Assembly (NCBI GenBank): GCA_015488885.1
Contig: WFMW01000010.1
Location: forward strand, 1 to 35,543
Direction of reading: 5' to 3'
Length of the DNA stretch: 35,543 nt
Source of the DNA: Gammaproteobacteria bacterium
Lineage (GTDB): Bacteria > Pseudomonadota > Gammaproteobacteria > SZUA-229
Part shown: positions 7,092-14,786 of the stretch, piece by piece
Numbering within the stretch: position 1 is the first letter of the stretch
How the letters are laid out: every line of letters starts with the position of its first letter
The notes under the pieces: model-generated
What the model saw: the letters and a program-made list of their open reading frames with translations, nothing else
Told to the model about the DNA's origin: nothing
Databases searched by the model: none
Translations under genes and position numbers: made by a program

Positions 7092-8651
7092 ATGGCAGCC
7101 CCGTCAGAAAAACTCGCCCGGTCTCTCGAAGCCTTGAAGGCACTTCAAGATCATGGGGTAGTCGCTATCCACTCCAGCGACCTGGAACGTACCGACCGGG
7201 AGCGTCTTGTTAAGAACGGCTTTCTGCAACCCGTCATGAAGGGCTGGTACACCCCATCTCGCCCTGGCGAGGTAGCCGGGGAAAGTACAGCATGGTATGC
7301 CTCATTCTGGAATTTTTGCGCCTCGTATCTGAATGAACGTTTCGGCACAGACTGGTGCCTGTCACCAGAACAATCCCTGTTATTGCATGCGGGCAACAGA
7401 AGCGTACCGTGCCAGCTTTTGGTCCGTTCGCCAAAGGGAGATAACAAGATCACAGCACTCCAACATGACACCTCACTCTTGACTGTCCGCTACAACATGC
7501 CGAAGAAACAGGACATAGAAACAGTAGATGGCCTTCGTCTATATACCCTGGTCCCGGCCTTGATCGATTGTTCGCCTGGATTATTCCAACAAAATCCGAC
7601 TGACATTCGCGCCGCACTATCTACAATTTCCGATGCCTCTGAAATCCTTGCAAAGCTCCTGAAAGGTGGACACACCACTATCGCCAGTCGTTTGGCTGGC
7701 GCATTCCGCAATATTGGCCGTAATCGTATTGCCGACGATATTGTTACAACCATGCGAGCTGCCGATTATGACGTACGAGAATCTGATCCGTTTGAAACAA
7801 AACCGCCTGCCATTTTATCCGGCAGAGAACGATCCCCTTACGTTAATCGCCTGCGCCTGATGTGGCATGCAATGCGCAATCCTGTTATCGAACGGTTCCC
7901 GGAAGCGCCGGGTATCCCCAAAGACACCAAGACTTACATGCAACATGTTGATGATGTATATGTCACTGATGCCTATCACTCCCTGTCGATTGAAGGTTAT
8001 CGCGTCAGCACCGAATTGATTGAGCGCGTACGTCAGCAAAGCTGGAACCCGGACGATAACGAAGAAGACCGGGAGCAACGTAATGCCATGGCGGCAAGAG
8101 GCTACTATCTGGCTTTTCAAGCCGTCAAAGAAAGCCTTACTAGGGTTCTCAAGAATGAAAACCCCGGCACCGTTGTCGATAATGATCACGGTACATGGTA
8201 CCGGGAACTGTTCGCGCCCAGTATTACGGCTGGCATTTTGGATATTGCTGATCTTGCCGGTTATCGTAATGATCAAGTCTATATCCGCTACTCCCAACAC
8301 ACACCGCCAAACCGGGACGCAGTACGTGATCTTATGCCTGCGCTTTTCGATCTCATCAAAGAAGAACCCAACCCGGCCGTTCGAGTTGTACTGGGACATT
8401 TTATGTTTGTGTATATCCATCCGTATATGGATGGCAACGGGCGTATGGGACGTTTTTTAATGAACCTAATGCTTGCCAGTGGTGGCTATCCCTGGACGGT
8501 TGTCCCATTGGAACGGCGTGACGAATATATGGCAGCATTGGAAGAGGCCAGCGTTAGCCAGAATATCATACCCTTTGCTGATTTTCTGGCTGGACTGGTT
8601 AATGCCGGACTGGAAGGAAAACCTGCGCCTGCACTTCCTTCTTCAAAGTGA
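7092..8651 (+). CDS. AbiEi-like DNA-binding domain fused to a Fic domain
   Basis: The 519-residue protein begins with an AbiEi-type winged-helix region (about residues 8-60: 'ALKALQDHGVVAIHSSDLE', 'LVKNGFLQPVMKGWYTPSRP'), followed by the AbiEi-like body to about residue 250. The C-terminal half is a Fic domain with the active-site motif 'HPYMDGNGRMGR' (HPF replaced by HPY; catalytic H and NGR retained). An upstream inhibitory motif 'SLSIEGYR' fits (S/T)xxxEG. This suggests a self-inhibited nucleotidyl-transferring Fic enzyme linked to its own repressor. It has its own phased upstream repeats and a downstream terminator, so it is probably a single-gene unit. Its target is unknown. A role in phage defence or as a toxin is inference from the domain types and the surrounding mobile debris. 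Confidence 0.85.
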   Translation: MAAPSEKLARSLEALKALQDHGVVAIHSSDLERTDRERLVKNGFLQPVMKGWYTPSRPGEVAGESTAWYASFWNFCASYLNERFGTDWCLSPEQSLLLHAGNRSVPCQLLVRSPKGDNKITALQHDTSLLTVRYNMPKKQDIETVDGLRLYTLVPALIDCSPGLFQQNPTDIRAALSTISDASEILAKLLKGGHTTIASRLAGAFRNIGRNRIADDIVTTMRAADYDVRESDPFETKPPAILSGRERSPYVNRLRLMWHAMRNPVIERFPEAPGIPKDTKTYMQHVDDVYVTDAYHSLSIEGYRVSTELIERVRQQSWNPDDNEEDREQRNAMAARGYYLAFQAVKESLTRVLKNENPGTVVDNDHGTWYRELFAPSITAGILDIADLAGYRNDQVYIRYSQHTPPNRDAVRDLMPALFDLIKEEPNPAVRVVLGHFMFVYIHPYMDGNGRMGRFLMNLMLASGGYPWTVVPLERRDEYMAALEEASVSQNIIPFADFLAGLVNAGLEGKPAPALPSSK

Positions 8652-8672
8652 TATAGCGGAGAAAAGCTGAAA

Positions 8673-8697
8673 AGGCCGCCTTTCGGCGGCCTGTTTT
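8673..8697 (+). terminator. Intrinsic terminator after the AbiEi-Fic gene
   Basis: A perfect 8-bp GC-rich stem (AGGCCGCC / GGCGGCCT) with a TTTC loop is followed by GTTTT. It starts 22 bases after the stop codon. The 240 bases beyond it, up to the AlkD gene, hold no recognisable feature. Confidence 0.85.
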
Positions 8698-8937
8698 AGC
8701 CTTGAGCCAGCTATCTGAAAGAGCCATAGATCACCCCCATAGATCAGGCTGTGCACATGTTTTATGGAGAGCCTCAAAACAGCGATTTATGTACACACTT
8801 CTCGATCTACTCGCACCCGAACACCAGACACAAAAAACCATTATTTTAACCTGAGCGCCTGTCGGATTTAACGCCATCGATGACGAAAAAAAACAACAGG
8901 TTCCAGAATGTACTTGCCAGGCCATCAATTAAAATGA

Positions 8938-9654
8938 CTATATCATGCCTTTTAGGAATTTTGTCCTTTCTTCTTTATTAAATTTCTCAATCGCATATCT
9001 TAGCATCGTTCTTGGCATTTCCTGATAATGGACTTTCAGAAATTTTACTTCATCAGACAAACTTCGTTTTCCTGTTTCCCGGAGCATCCAGCCCACCGCC
9101 TTATGGATTAAATCCTCTTTATCTTTGAGCAGGTTTTTAGAAATAGACAGGGTATCCTGGAAGTCGTAATTTTTAATAAAATGAAAGGTTGATAAAATTG
9201 CAATTCTTCTTTCCCACATAGAGTCTGATTTAGATAGCTCATATAATATCTTCCTGTCTTTTTTCTCAAGATATCTGCCAACAATATGGTGTGCAGTGGT
9301 ATCAACCAAATCCCAGTTATTTATATACCGAGTCTTGTTCAGGTAAATATTGTAAATTTTTTCCTGTTTATCAGCTTTACTGTTAGCAAACTGAAAAACC
9401 AGAACAAGTAAGGCAAACAATCTAATCTCATGGAATTCTGAACATAAAAGTGTTTCGCATACTTGCAATGAAGTTGATTTATACTTTTTTACCGCCTGGC
9501 GAATAACAGGAACACGAATACCTAAAAATTTATCTCCGTAGCCATATTCCCCTTTTTCTGTTTTAAAGAAATACTGAGAATGTTCAGCTACTTCCTGGTT
9601 AGCTAAAGCAGTCAAGTGGTTAATTATTTCTCGGTAAGTTATGTTTTTTTGCAT
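8938..9654 (-). CDS. DNA alkylation repair protein, AlkD-like HEAT-repeat DNA glycosylase
   Basis: The 238-residue all-helical protein matches the AlkD family, which excises N3- and N7-alkylated purines without base flipping. Key residues line up with Bacillus cereus AlkD: 'INNWDLVD' gives Trp114 and the catalytic Asp118, and 'AVGWMLRETGKR' gives Trp189. 'GIRVPVIRQAVKKY' and 'MWERRIAILST' are further family signatures. The start codon ATG at 9654 follows 12 bases after the end of a possible membrane-protein frame on the same strand. Base composition is more AT-rich than in metK or prfC, which may point to acquisition. Confidence 0.88.
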   Translation of the reverse strand: MQKNITYREIINHLTALANQEVAEHSQYFFKTEKGEYGYGDKFLGIRVPVIRQAVKKYKSTSLQVCETLLCSEFHEIRLFALLVLVFQFANSKADKQEKIYNIYLNKTRYINNWDLVDTTAHHIVGRYLEKKDRKILYELSKSDSMWERRIAILSTFHFIKNYDFQDTLSISKNLLKDKEDLIHKAVGWMLRETGKRSLSDEVKFLKVHYQEMPRTMLRYAIEKFNKEERTKFLKGMI

Positions 9655-9666
9655 TATTCTTGAGGA

Positions 9667-10050
9667 TTATTCCGTAAAACATAGAATAATATGTTCAATG
9701 ATTCTCAGGTTCGTCCCTGCTGTACCCGGTACACATATCCTATGTACTGCCTGTACCAATATTACCATATAAACTCTGATATATTGATTATCAAGCCTGA
9801 TACGCCCACGGCTCATGCTGACTATTTCCCTGATAAAAAGCTTTTTCAGGTTCGCCACATAATCCCTGAAAAACACTATACATAGCCAATTAAAATAATC
9901 TGCATCTTTTTCGCTGCTTTTTCGTCTACCTGTTATAGCAATTTTATTAACTGCCACTGAGATGATGAAAATAGTAATACAGCACAATACAGATAAAACC
10001 AGCACTAGCCACGACAATATGGGATATAACAGCATGATGCAAGTCAACAT
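9667..10050 (-). CDS. Possible small membrane protein of unknown function
   Basis: A minus-strand frame of 127 codons from an ATG at 10050 has a long hydrophobic N-terminus ('MLLYPILSWLVLVLSVLCC', 'ITIFIISVAV') that could form one or two membrane helices, then a basic cytoplasmic-like part. It ends 12 bases before the AlkD gene, as in an operon, and starts 11 bases from the divergent permease start. I recognise no family, and it uses rare-looking codons (ATA, AGG). The region must also hold the promoter of the permease operon, so this frame may be spurious. Confidence 0.3.
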   Translation of the reverse strand: MLTCIMLLYPILSWLVLVLSVLCCITIFIISVAVNKIAITGRRKSSEKDADYFNWLCIVFFRDYVANLKKLFIREIVSMSRGRIRLDNQYIRVYMVILVQAVHRICVPGTAGTNLRIIEHIILCFTE

Positions 10051-10061
10051 GAGCCACGGCA

Positions 10062-11018
10062 ATGTTTGAGGCCTTTGCCCGTTTGCTGGTTTATCAGTGG
10101 TTAAATCTCGACCCGGCAAGCCATCTGGGTTCTGCTGTTCATTTTTTTGTGATGGATACCACAAAAATATTCTTTTTATTATTCATTATCATTTATATTA
10201 TGGGGTTATTACGTGCCCTGCTGTCACCGGAAAAAGTTCGTGCCTATGTTCGTGGCAAGCCAAAGTGGCTGGCTCGAACACTGGCCATTACCCTGGGAGC
10301 CATTACCCCGTTCTGTTCCTGTTCGTCGGTGCCTCTGTTTATCGGTTTTGTTGAGGCCGGTATTCCGCTTGGCGTAACCTTTTCTTTTCTTATTGCCAGC
10401 CCAATGATTAATGAAGTGGCGGTGGTCATTCTGGTAGGTATCCTAGGCTGGAAACTGGCTGCCCTGTATGTGGCTGCCGGTTTAACTGTGGCTTATATTG
10501 GCGGCATCATTATGGAACAGTTTAAACCCGAGCGCTGGGTTGAGGATTATGTATGGAAAATTCATATGGGTGAAAGCCAGGCTGTGGCTGTCGATACCTC
10601 CCTGTCCGGTCGTCACCGTTATGCGATGAACGAGATAAAAGAAATTATTGGCCGTATCTGGAAATGGGTGCTTGCGGGAGTTGCGCTGGGTGCAGCTTTT
10701 CATGGTTATGTGCCTGAAGCCTGGGTGGTTGAACACCTTGGCGGTAAGGGTAACTGGTTTGCCGTGCCTGGTGCTGTGCTGCTTGGTGTGCCTTTATATT
10801 CCAATGCTACCGGTGTTATTCCGATTGCCGAAGCCATGTTAGGCAAGGGTGTGGCCGTTGGCACGACACTGGCATTAATGATGAGTATTGCCGCGCTGTC
10901 ATTACCGGAGATGCTGATTTTAAGAAAAGTCCTGCGCTGGCCGGTACTGGCCATATACGCCAGTGTACTGGCCGTTGCTTTTATGCTGGTTGGTTGGGGC
11001 TTTAATTTTATTACATAA
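10062..11018 (+). CDS. ArsP-type permease (PF03773 / DUF318 family)
   Basis: A 318-residue polytopic membrane protein with about eight hydrophobic segments. The signature 'ITPFCSCSSVPLFIGFVEAG' with its Cys-Ser-Cys motif, followed by 'GVTFSFLIASPMINEVAVV', and the second half-motif 'GVPLYSNATGVIPIAEAML', are characteristic of permeases in the ArsP group. Some of these export trivalent organoarsenicals; others have unknown substrates. The gene leads a four-gene plus-strand set with a Cys-rich helical protein, a DUF2892-like membrane protein and a redox-active small thioredoxin. This is a recurrent context for such permeases and supports a role in handling a thiophilic metal or metalloid. Which metal is not shown by the sequence. 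Confidence 0.85.
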   Translation: MFEAFARLLVYQWLNLDPASHLGSAVHFFVMDTTKIFFLLFIIIYIMGLLRALLSPEKVRAYVRGKPKWLARTLAITLGAITPFCSCSSVPLFIGFVEAGIPLGVTFSFLIASPMINEVAVVILVGILGWKLAALYVAAGLTVAYIGGIIMEQFKPERWVEDYVWKIHMGESQAVAVDTSLSGRHRYAMNEIKEIIGRIWKWVLAGVALGAAFHGYVPEAWVVEHLGGKGNWFAVPGAVLLGVPLYSNATGVIPIAEAMLGKGVAVGTTLALMMSIAALSLPEMLILRKVLRWPVLAIYASVLAVAFMLVGWGFNFIT

Positions 11019-11038
11019 ACAACCATGAGGCCTTAACT

Positions 11039-11416
11039 ATGTCAAACCAACCTTCATTACATGCATCGATTGTCGCCATGATTTCACTGGCTTCCGGTAT
11101 TGCATCCCGCCACCCCGATATGGGATTATGCCAGCTTGAACGGCTCAGGGCGGCGGGTATTCCCGAACACCAGATTAATGCAGTTATTGAAATTGCCCGT
11201 CATATTCGTGATGAGGCCTCACAAAAAATGGATTTTGCTTTTGATGAGCAAGCTCATATTGCTGAGGCAGTAACCGGTGCTGAATCAGCAGGCTGTTGTG
11301 ACTCACAGGACGTTGCCATAGAAACACAGCCTTGTTGTGGTAGTATTGAACCAGAACCTGTCGCAACAGAAAGCTGTGGTTGTACACCCACGCCCAGTGG
11401 ACAGCGTTGTTGCTAA
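11039..11416 (+). CDS. Small helical protein with cysteine-rich tail (AhpD/CMD-like N-terminus)
   Basis: The 125-residue protein begins with a helical region ('IVAMISLASGIASRHPDMGL', 'LRAAGIPEHQINAVIEIARH') similar in pattern to AhpD/carboxymuconolactone-decarboxylase-like proteins, but the catalytic CxxC of AhpD is replaced ('RHPDMGLC'). The last 45 residues contain Cys-Cys pairs and CxC motifs ('AGCCDSQ', 'QPCCGS', 'ESCGCT', 'QRCC'), a likely soft-metal or metalloid binding tail. It follows the permease after 20 bases, so the pair is co-transcribed and it probably delivers or senses the permease substrate. The function is inferred from context. Confidence 0.7.
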   Translation: MSNQPSLHASIVAMISLASGIASRHPDMGLCQLERLRAAGIPEHQINAVIEIARHIRDEASQKMDFAFDEQAHIAEAVTGAESAGCCDSQDVAIETQPCCGSIEPEPVATESCGCTPTPSGQRCC

Positions 11417-11471
11417 GAGCCTGTGATTAAGATGTATATTGATAAATTTTTTAAACCTGAGGAGAAAAACT

Positions 11472-11699
11472 ATGCGACCATTTAGTGCAATTGGCATATT
11501 TGCCGGAACCGTTATTATGGGCAGTCTTTTAGGGGCCCACTTCAGCGGCCAGATTGATCTGAGCCACATAAGCTGGTTATGGCTGACATTTTTTGTCGGT
11601 GCCAATTTATTCCAGATGGGTTTTACCGGCTTTTGTCCGGCAACGAAGATAATGTATGCCATTGGCATTAAAGATAAACAATCCGGTTGTAAATTGTAA
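11472..11699 (+). CDS. Small membrane protein, YgaP/DUF2892-like
   Basis: A 75-residue protein starting at ATG 11472, chosen because GGAG stands 7 bases upstream; the longer frame from 11439 lacks a ribosome-binding site. It has two hydrophobic segments (about residues 5-21 and 36-60) and the motif '[20 protein letters not shown]', close to the 'FTGFCP' signature of YgaP-type DUF2892 membrane domains. These often accompany rhodanese or thioredoxin-like proteins in sulfur and metalloid clusters. Here it lies between the Cys-rich protein and the small thioredoxin in the permease operon. Confidence 0.72.
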   Translation: MRPFSAIGIFAGTVIMGSLLGAHFSGQIDLSHISWLWLTFFVGANLFQMGFTGFCPATKIMYAIGIKDKQSGCKL

Positions 11700-11716
11700 G
11701 TAACAGGCATTTTAAG

Positions 11717-11953
11717 ATGAAACATATAAAAATACTGGGTACAGGTTGCAGCAACTGTAAAGCAACATTAAAAACCATCGAAGCAGCCGCACAGGCTGCC
11801 GACGCTGACATATGCCTGGAGAAGGTTGAAGATATCGGTGAGATTATGTCCTATGGTGTCATGAGTACGCCGGGTGTGGTGATTGATGGCAAGGTAGTGC
11901 ATGCTGGCGGTGTCCCGGATCGTAAAACCGTGGAAAGCTGGATTAAAGCCTGA
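11717..11953 (+). CDS. Small redox-active thioredoxin-like protein
   Basis: A 78-residue thioredoxin-fold mini-protein with the active site 'GTGCSNCKAT' (CxxC) near residue 10 and the cis-proline strand 'STPGVVIDGKVVHAGGVP'. It matches the 'redox-active disulfide protein 2' family (TIGR00412), short glutaredoxin-like proteins that commonly partner ArsP-type permeases. It probably reduces or carries a thiol-bound substrate in the cytoplasm for the permease operon, whose last gene it is. It starts 17 bases after the DUF2892-like gene. Confidence 0.85.
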   Translation: MKHIKILGTGCSNCKATLKTIEAAAQAADADICLEKVEDIGEIMSYGVMSTPGVVIDGKVVHAGGVPDRKTVESWIKA

Positions 11954-11983
11954 ATTAAAATTTGACCTGAATGATTAGAGTAT

Positions 11984-12012
11984 TTGACAAATCATTATTA
12001 ACTGACTAATCT
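11984..12012 (+). promoter_or_regulatory. Sigma-70-type promoter of the metK leader
   Basis: A perfect -35 element TTGACA (11984-11989) stands 17 bases before TAATCT (12007-12012), a fair -10 element. Transcription would start near 12018-12020, just before the riboswitch-like element, leaving a leader of about 170 nt before the metK ATG. Confidence 0.6.
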
Positions 12013-12023
12013 AATACCTTAAC

Positions 12024-12074
12024 AAGCGCCAATTTGACTCAGATTGCGGGCGCTATATAAATTCAGCTAAAGCG
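12024..12074 (+). ncRNA. SAM-II-like riboswitch in the metK leader
   Basis: The P1 stem AGCGCC (12025-12030) pairs with GGCGCT (12049-12054). The loop begins AATTTGAC and ends GATTGCG, and the 3' strand reads ATATAAATTCAGCTAAA. This follows the SAM-II H-type pseudoknot as I recall it from the Sargasso Sea metX structure, where P1 is CGCGCU/AGCGCG, the loop GAUUUAAC...AUUGCA and the 3' strand AUAAAUGUAGCUAAA. The UUU in the loop and the U of GCUAAA, which contact the SAM sulfonium in SAM-II, are kept. The loop is one base longer here. Its place before the SAM synthetase gene is biologically apt. Confidence 0.8.
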
Positions 12075-12097
12075 ATGATCGAAAAAATATTTTCTCG

Positions 12098-12133
12098 AAA
12101 ACCCGTTTTAGCCAGGCTGAAACGGGTTTTTTT
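12098..12133 (+). terminator. Intrinsic terminator in the metK leader (attenuator)
   Basis: AAAACCCGTTT (12098-12108) pairs with AAACGGGTTTT (12120-12130), extended inward by T-G, A-T and G-C pairs, and is followed by more T to 12133. A riboswitch segment GCTAAAGCG (12066-12074) can instead pair with CGTTTTAGC (12104-12112) over 9 bp with one G-U, which would break the terminator. SAM-bound riboswitch would hide GCTAAA and let the terminator form. It could alternatively just end the upstream permease operon. Confidence 0.8.
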
Positions 12134-12191
12134 ATGCCCGCTTCATTAATAATATATTTAATAACATACTTTGAATAAGAAGGTACCCATT

Positions 12192-13349
12192 ATGAGCGAT
12201 TATTTATTTACCTCTGAATCAGTTTCTGAAGGCCACCCGGATAAAGTCGCCGACCAGATTTCAGACGCTATTCTCGATGCTATATTTGCACAGGACAATC
12301 AAGCACGCGTTGCCTGCGAGACTCTGATAAATACCGGTATGGTAGTTATTTCCGGCGAAATCACCACCAGTGCGTGGGTGGATATGCAAAAAGTTGTCCG
12401 CGATACCGTTCGAGAAATCGGTTATACCAGCTCGGAGATGGGCTTCGATGCAGATTCCTGCGCAGTGATTACTTCCATTGACAAACAGTCTGCTGATATT
12501 GCCATGGGCGTTGACGAATCGGATAACCATGAACAGGGCGCTGGCGATCAGGGTTTAATGTTTGGTTATGCCAGCAATGAAACCAAGGTGTTAATGCCCG
12601 CCCCCATCACCTATGCCCATCAGCTGGTAAAACGCCAGTCAGAAGTACGTAAAGACGGCACCCTGCCCTGGTTACGACCCGATGCAAAAAGCCAGGTGAC
12701 TTTCCGCTATGAAAATGGCAAACCCGTCGGTATTGATGCCGTGGTATTATCCACCCAGCACAGTGAGGATATTCCGCTGAACAGCCTGCGTGATGCGGTG
12801 ATGGATGAAATTATTCTGCCGGTATTACCTGAATCATGGTTAACGAAAAAAACCCAGTTTCATATTAATCCTACCGGTAAATTTGTTATTGGCGGCCCGG
12901 TGGGCGATTGCGGCCTGACCGGTCGCAAGATTATTGTGGATACCTATGGTGGCATGGCCAGACATGGCGGTGGTGCCTTCTCGGGTAAAGATCCATCAAA
13001 AGTTGACCGTTCTGCGGCGTATGCCGGTCGTTATGTAGCCAAAAATATTGTCGCTGCCGGGCTGGCCGACAAGTGCGAAGTTCAGGTTTCCTACGCCATC
13101 GGCGTCGCTGAGCCAACGTCCATTTCGGTAGAAACCTTTGGCACCGGTAAAATTGACCATGCCCGTATTGTCCAGCTTATTCGCGACAACTTCGACCTCA
13201 AACCCAAAGGTTTAATCGCCATGCTCGACCTGCTACACCCGATATACCGCAATACCGCCGCCTATGGGCATTTTGGTCGTGAAGAAGCCGATTTTAGCTG
13301 GGAAAAAACCGATAAAGCAGAAGCATTAAAAGCCGCCGCTGGCCTGTAA
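12192..13349 (+). CDS. metK: S-adenosylmethionine synthetase
   Basis: MetK condenses methionine and ATP to S-adenosylmethionine. The 385-residue frame has the ATP-binding signature '[12 protein letters not shown]', the P-loop-like '[19 protein letters not shown]', N-terminal '[19 protein letters not shown]', and '[20 protein letters not shown]'. The start is ATG 12192, giving the usual MetK N-terminus and an AAGG-type Shine-Dalgarno; a longer TTG-initiated frame from 12171 is less likely. The gene has its own promoter, a SAM-II-like element and a terminator in its leader, which implies feedback repression by its product. No methyl-cycle partners such as ahcY follow. Confidence 0.97.
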   Translation: MSDYLFTSESVSEGHPDKVADQISDAILDAIFAQDNQARVACETLINTGMVVISGEITTSAWVDMQKVVRDTVREIGYTSSEMGFDADSCAVITSIDKQSADIAMGVDESDNHEQGAGDQGLMFGYASNETKVLMPAPITYAHQLVKRQSEVRKDGTLPWLRPDAKSQVTFRYENGKPVGIDAVVLSTQHSEDIPLNSLRDAVMDEIILPVLPESWLTKKTQFHINPTGKFVIGGPVGDCGLTGRKIIVDTYGGMARHGGGAFSGKDPSKVDRSAAYAGRYVAKNIVAAGLADKCEVQVSYAIGVAEPTSISVETFGTGKIDHARIVQLIRDNFDLKPKGLIAMLDLLHPIYRNTAAYGHFGREEADFSWEKTDKAEALKAAAGL

Positions 13350-13363
13350 AGTAGATAAGTTAA

Positions 13364-13473
13364 GGGTGAGGCACACGGATGTGCCGAATAAAAAATCGTC
13401 TGGAACGATTTTTCACGTAAGCCCGAAGGGTGAAGCACAGGGAGGTGCTGAATAGTTGAACGCAACAGTTCAA
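13364..13473 (+). repeat. Cluster of four hairpins, including a duplicated 27-nt element, after metK
   Basis: A 27-nt element occurs at 13364-13390 and 13428-13454 with 23 of 27 bases identical. Each folds as a hairpin (GGCAC/GTGCC in the first, AGCAC/GTGCT in the second). The outer pair changes G-C to A-T on both sides, a compensatory change that supports a structured RNA or a selected DNA hairpin. Between them is a 9-bp stem AAAAATCGT/ACGATTTTT with a 5-base loop (13391-13413). After them is TTGAAC/GTTCAA with a 6-base loop (13456-13473). It may act as the metK terminator region or be a dispersed palindromic repeat. Confidence 0.6.
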
Positions 13474-13534
13474 TTCCACTCAACAACTACCGGACTATAT
13501 AGTGAGCCTATAAGCAGGAAAACGGGGAAGAAAA

Positions 13535-13610
<76 letters not shown>

Positions 13611-13705
13611 ATTCTGAATGGCATAACTTGCTTTTAAGGGTGCGTATTTAATCGGCTAGTGGCTTCAGAGTCAAGTTATTCAGCCTGAAAAAGTGATATT
13701 TTTGT

Positions 13706-14761
13706 TCACGGCTTCCCCAACAGTTCAGGGCTAAGCTGATCAAGAATATACCGTACCGGCGTGGCGACTGCGCGGATTGCAGCCAGCGCCTGCCATTCAC
13801 ACGTTTGCGCCTCGCTGATTTGTTGCGGTAAGGCTTTCATGGCGATAACACAGGGGCTGATATCAAGATGAAAATGGCTAAAACTATGCCGAAAGGCGGG
13901 TAATTCGCTGATTCTGGCAACCTGTATTCCCCAGCGTTGCATACAGCTCTGCTCAATATTATCGTCCAATAACATTTCCGGCAAGCTCCACAGACCTCCC
14001 CAGATACCGGTAGTGGGCCGTTTTTCCATTAACAGGCCAATTTCAGGATGATGGATAACAAGAAACCGTTTTTTTCTCACCGGCAAGGCTTTTCTCGATT
14101 TTTTTGTGGGCAGAATATCCACTTTACGGGTAGCAAGTGCCACACAGTCACTATTGAGGGGACAATGCTGACACTGTGGTGAGGAGCGAGCGCATAAGGT
14201 AGCACCAAGATCCATCATTGCCTGGGTATAATCGGCAAGCCGTGTTGTCGGGGTATGTTGTTCGGCTTTCTGCCACAGCTGATTTTCTATATGCCGTTGT
14301 CCAGGCCAGCCTTCAATCGCATGGTAGCGACTTAACACCCGTTTGACATTCCCGTCCAGAATGGGATGACGCTGATCTAAAGCCTGCGCCAGAATAGCGC
14401 CCGCCGTTGAAGGGCCAATGCCGGGCAAGGCAAGAACCGCCTCATAGTCCTGCGGAAACTCACCCTGATATTGTGTAAGAATTATTTCTGCCGTTTTATG
14501 TAAATGCCGTGCCCGGCGGTAATAACCCAGGCCAGCCCATTGTGCCAGCACCTCATCCAGGCTGGCTTTTGCCAGCACGGTTATATCTGGAAAAATCTGC
14601 ATGAACTGCCGATAATAGGGAATAACCGTCATCACCTGCGTTTGCTGCAACATAATTTCAGCCACCCAGACACGGTACAAATTCCGCCCCTGCTGCCAGG
14701 GCAGGTCATGACGGCCATTTAGTTCAAACCACTGTAATAAGCGCGAGGCAAATATATCCAA
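13706..14761 (-). CDS. mutY: A/G-specific adenine DNA glycosylase
   Basis: MutY removes adenine mispaired with 8-oxoguanine. The catalytic acid Glu35 lies in 'VAEIMLQQTQV' and the helix-hairpin-helix is 'LPGIGPSTAGAILAQA' followed by 'DGNVKRVLSRY' with catalytic Asp136. A [4Fe-4S] cluster is formed by Cys190, Cys197, Cys200 and Cys206 ('CARSSPQCQHCPLNSDC'). The C-terminal third ('LMEKRPTTGIWGGLWSLPE', 'FRHSFSHFHLDI') is the Nudix-like domain that reads 8-oxoG. Length (351) and residue spacing match E. coli MutY (350). The start is TTG at 14761 with AGG upstream. It is the last gene of a moaC-asmA-mutY minus-strand series with gaps of about 25 bases. Confidence 0.97.
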   Translation of the reverse strand: MDIFASRLLQWFELNGRHDLPWQQGRNLYRVWVAEIMLQQTQVMTVIPYYRQFMQIFPDITVLAKASLDEVLAQWAGLGYYRRARHLHKTAEIILTQYQGEFPQDYEAVLALPGIGPSTAGAILAQALDQRHPILDGNVKRVLSRYHAIEGWPGQRHIENQLWQKAEQHTPTTRLADYTQAMMDLGATLCARSSPQCQHCPLNSDCVALATRKVDILPTKKSRKALPVRKKRFLVIHHPEIGLLMEKRPTTGIWGGLWSLPEMLLDDNIEQSCMQRWGIQVARISELPAFRHSFSHFHLDISPCVIAMKALPQQISEAQTCEWQALAAIRAVATPVRYILDQLSPELLGKP

Positions 14762-14786
14762 ATTTATAGAACCTTAGGAAATTGTC

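Noticed and set aside
8731-8928. Minus-strand 65-codon frame between the AbiEi-Fic terminator and the AlkD gene
   Set aside because: Composition and lack of any motif suggest a chance frame in intergenic sequence.
9691-9885. Plus-strand 64-codon frame before the permease operon
   Set aside because: No ribosome-binding site or family resemblance; the opposite strand has a longer but also uncertain frame.
12024-12074. SAM-I or SAH riboswitch before metK
   Set aside because: The element lacks the four-way junction and kink-turn of SAM-I and the SAH-riboswitch core; its small P1 plus GCTAAA strand fits SAM-II instead.
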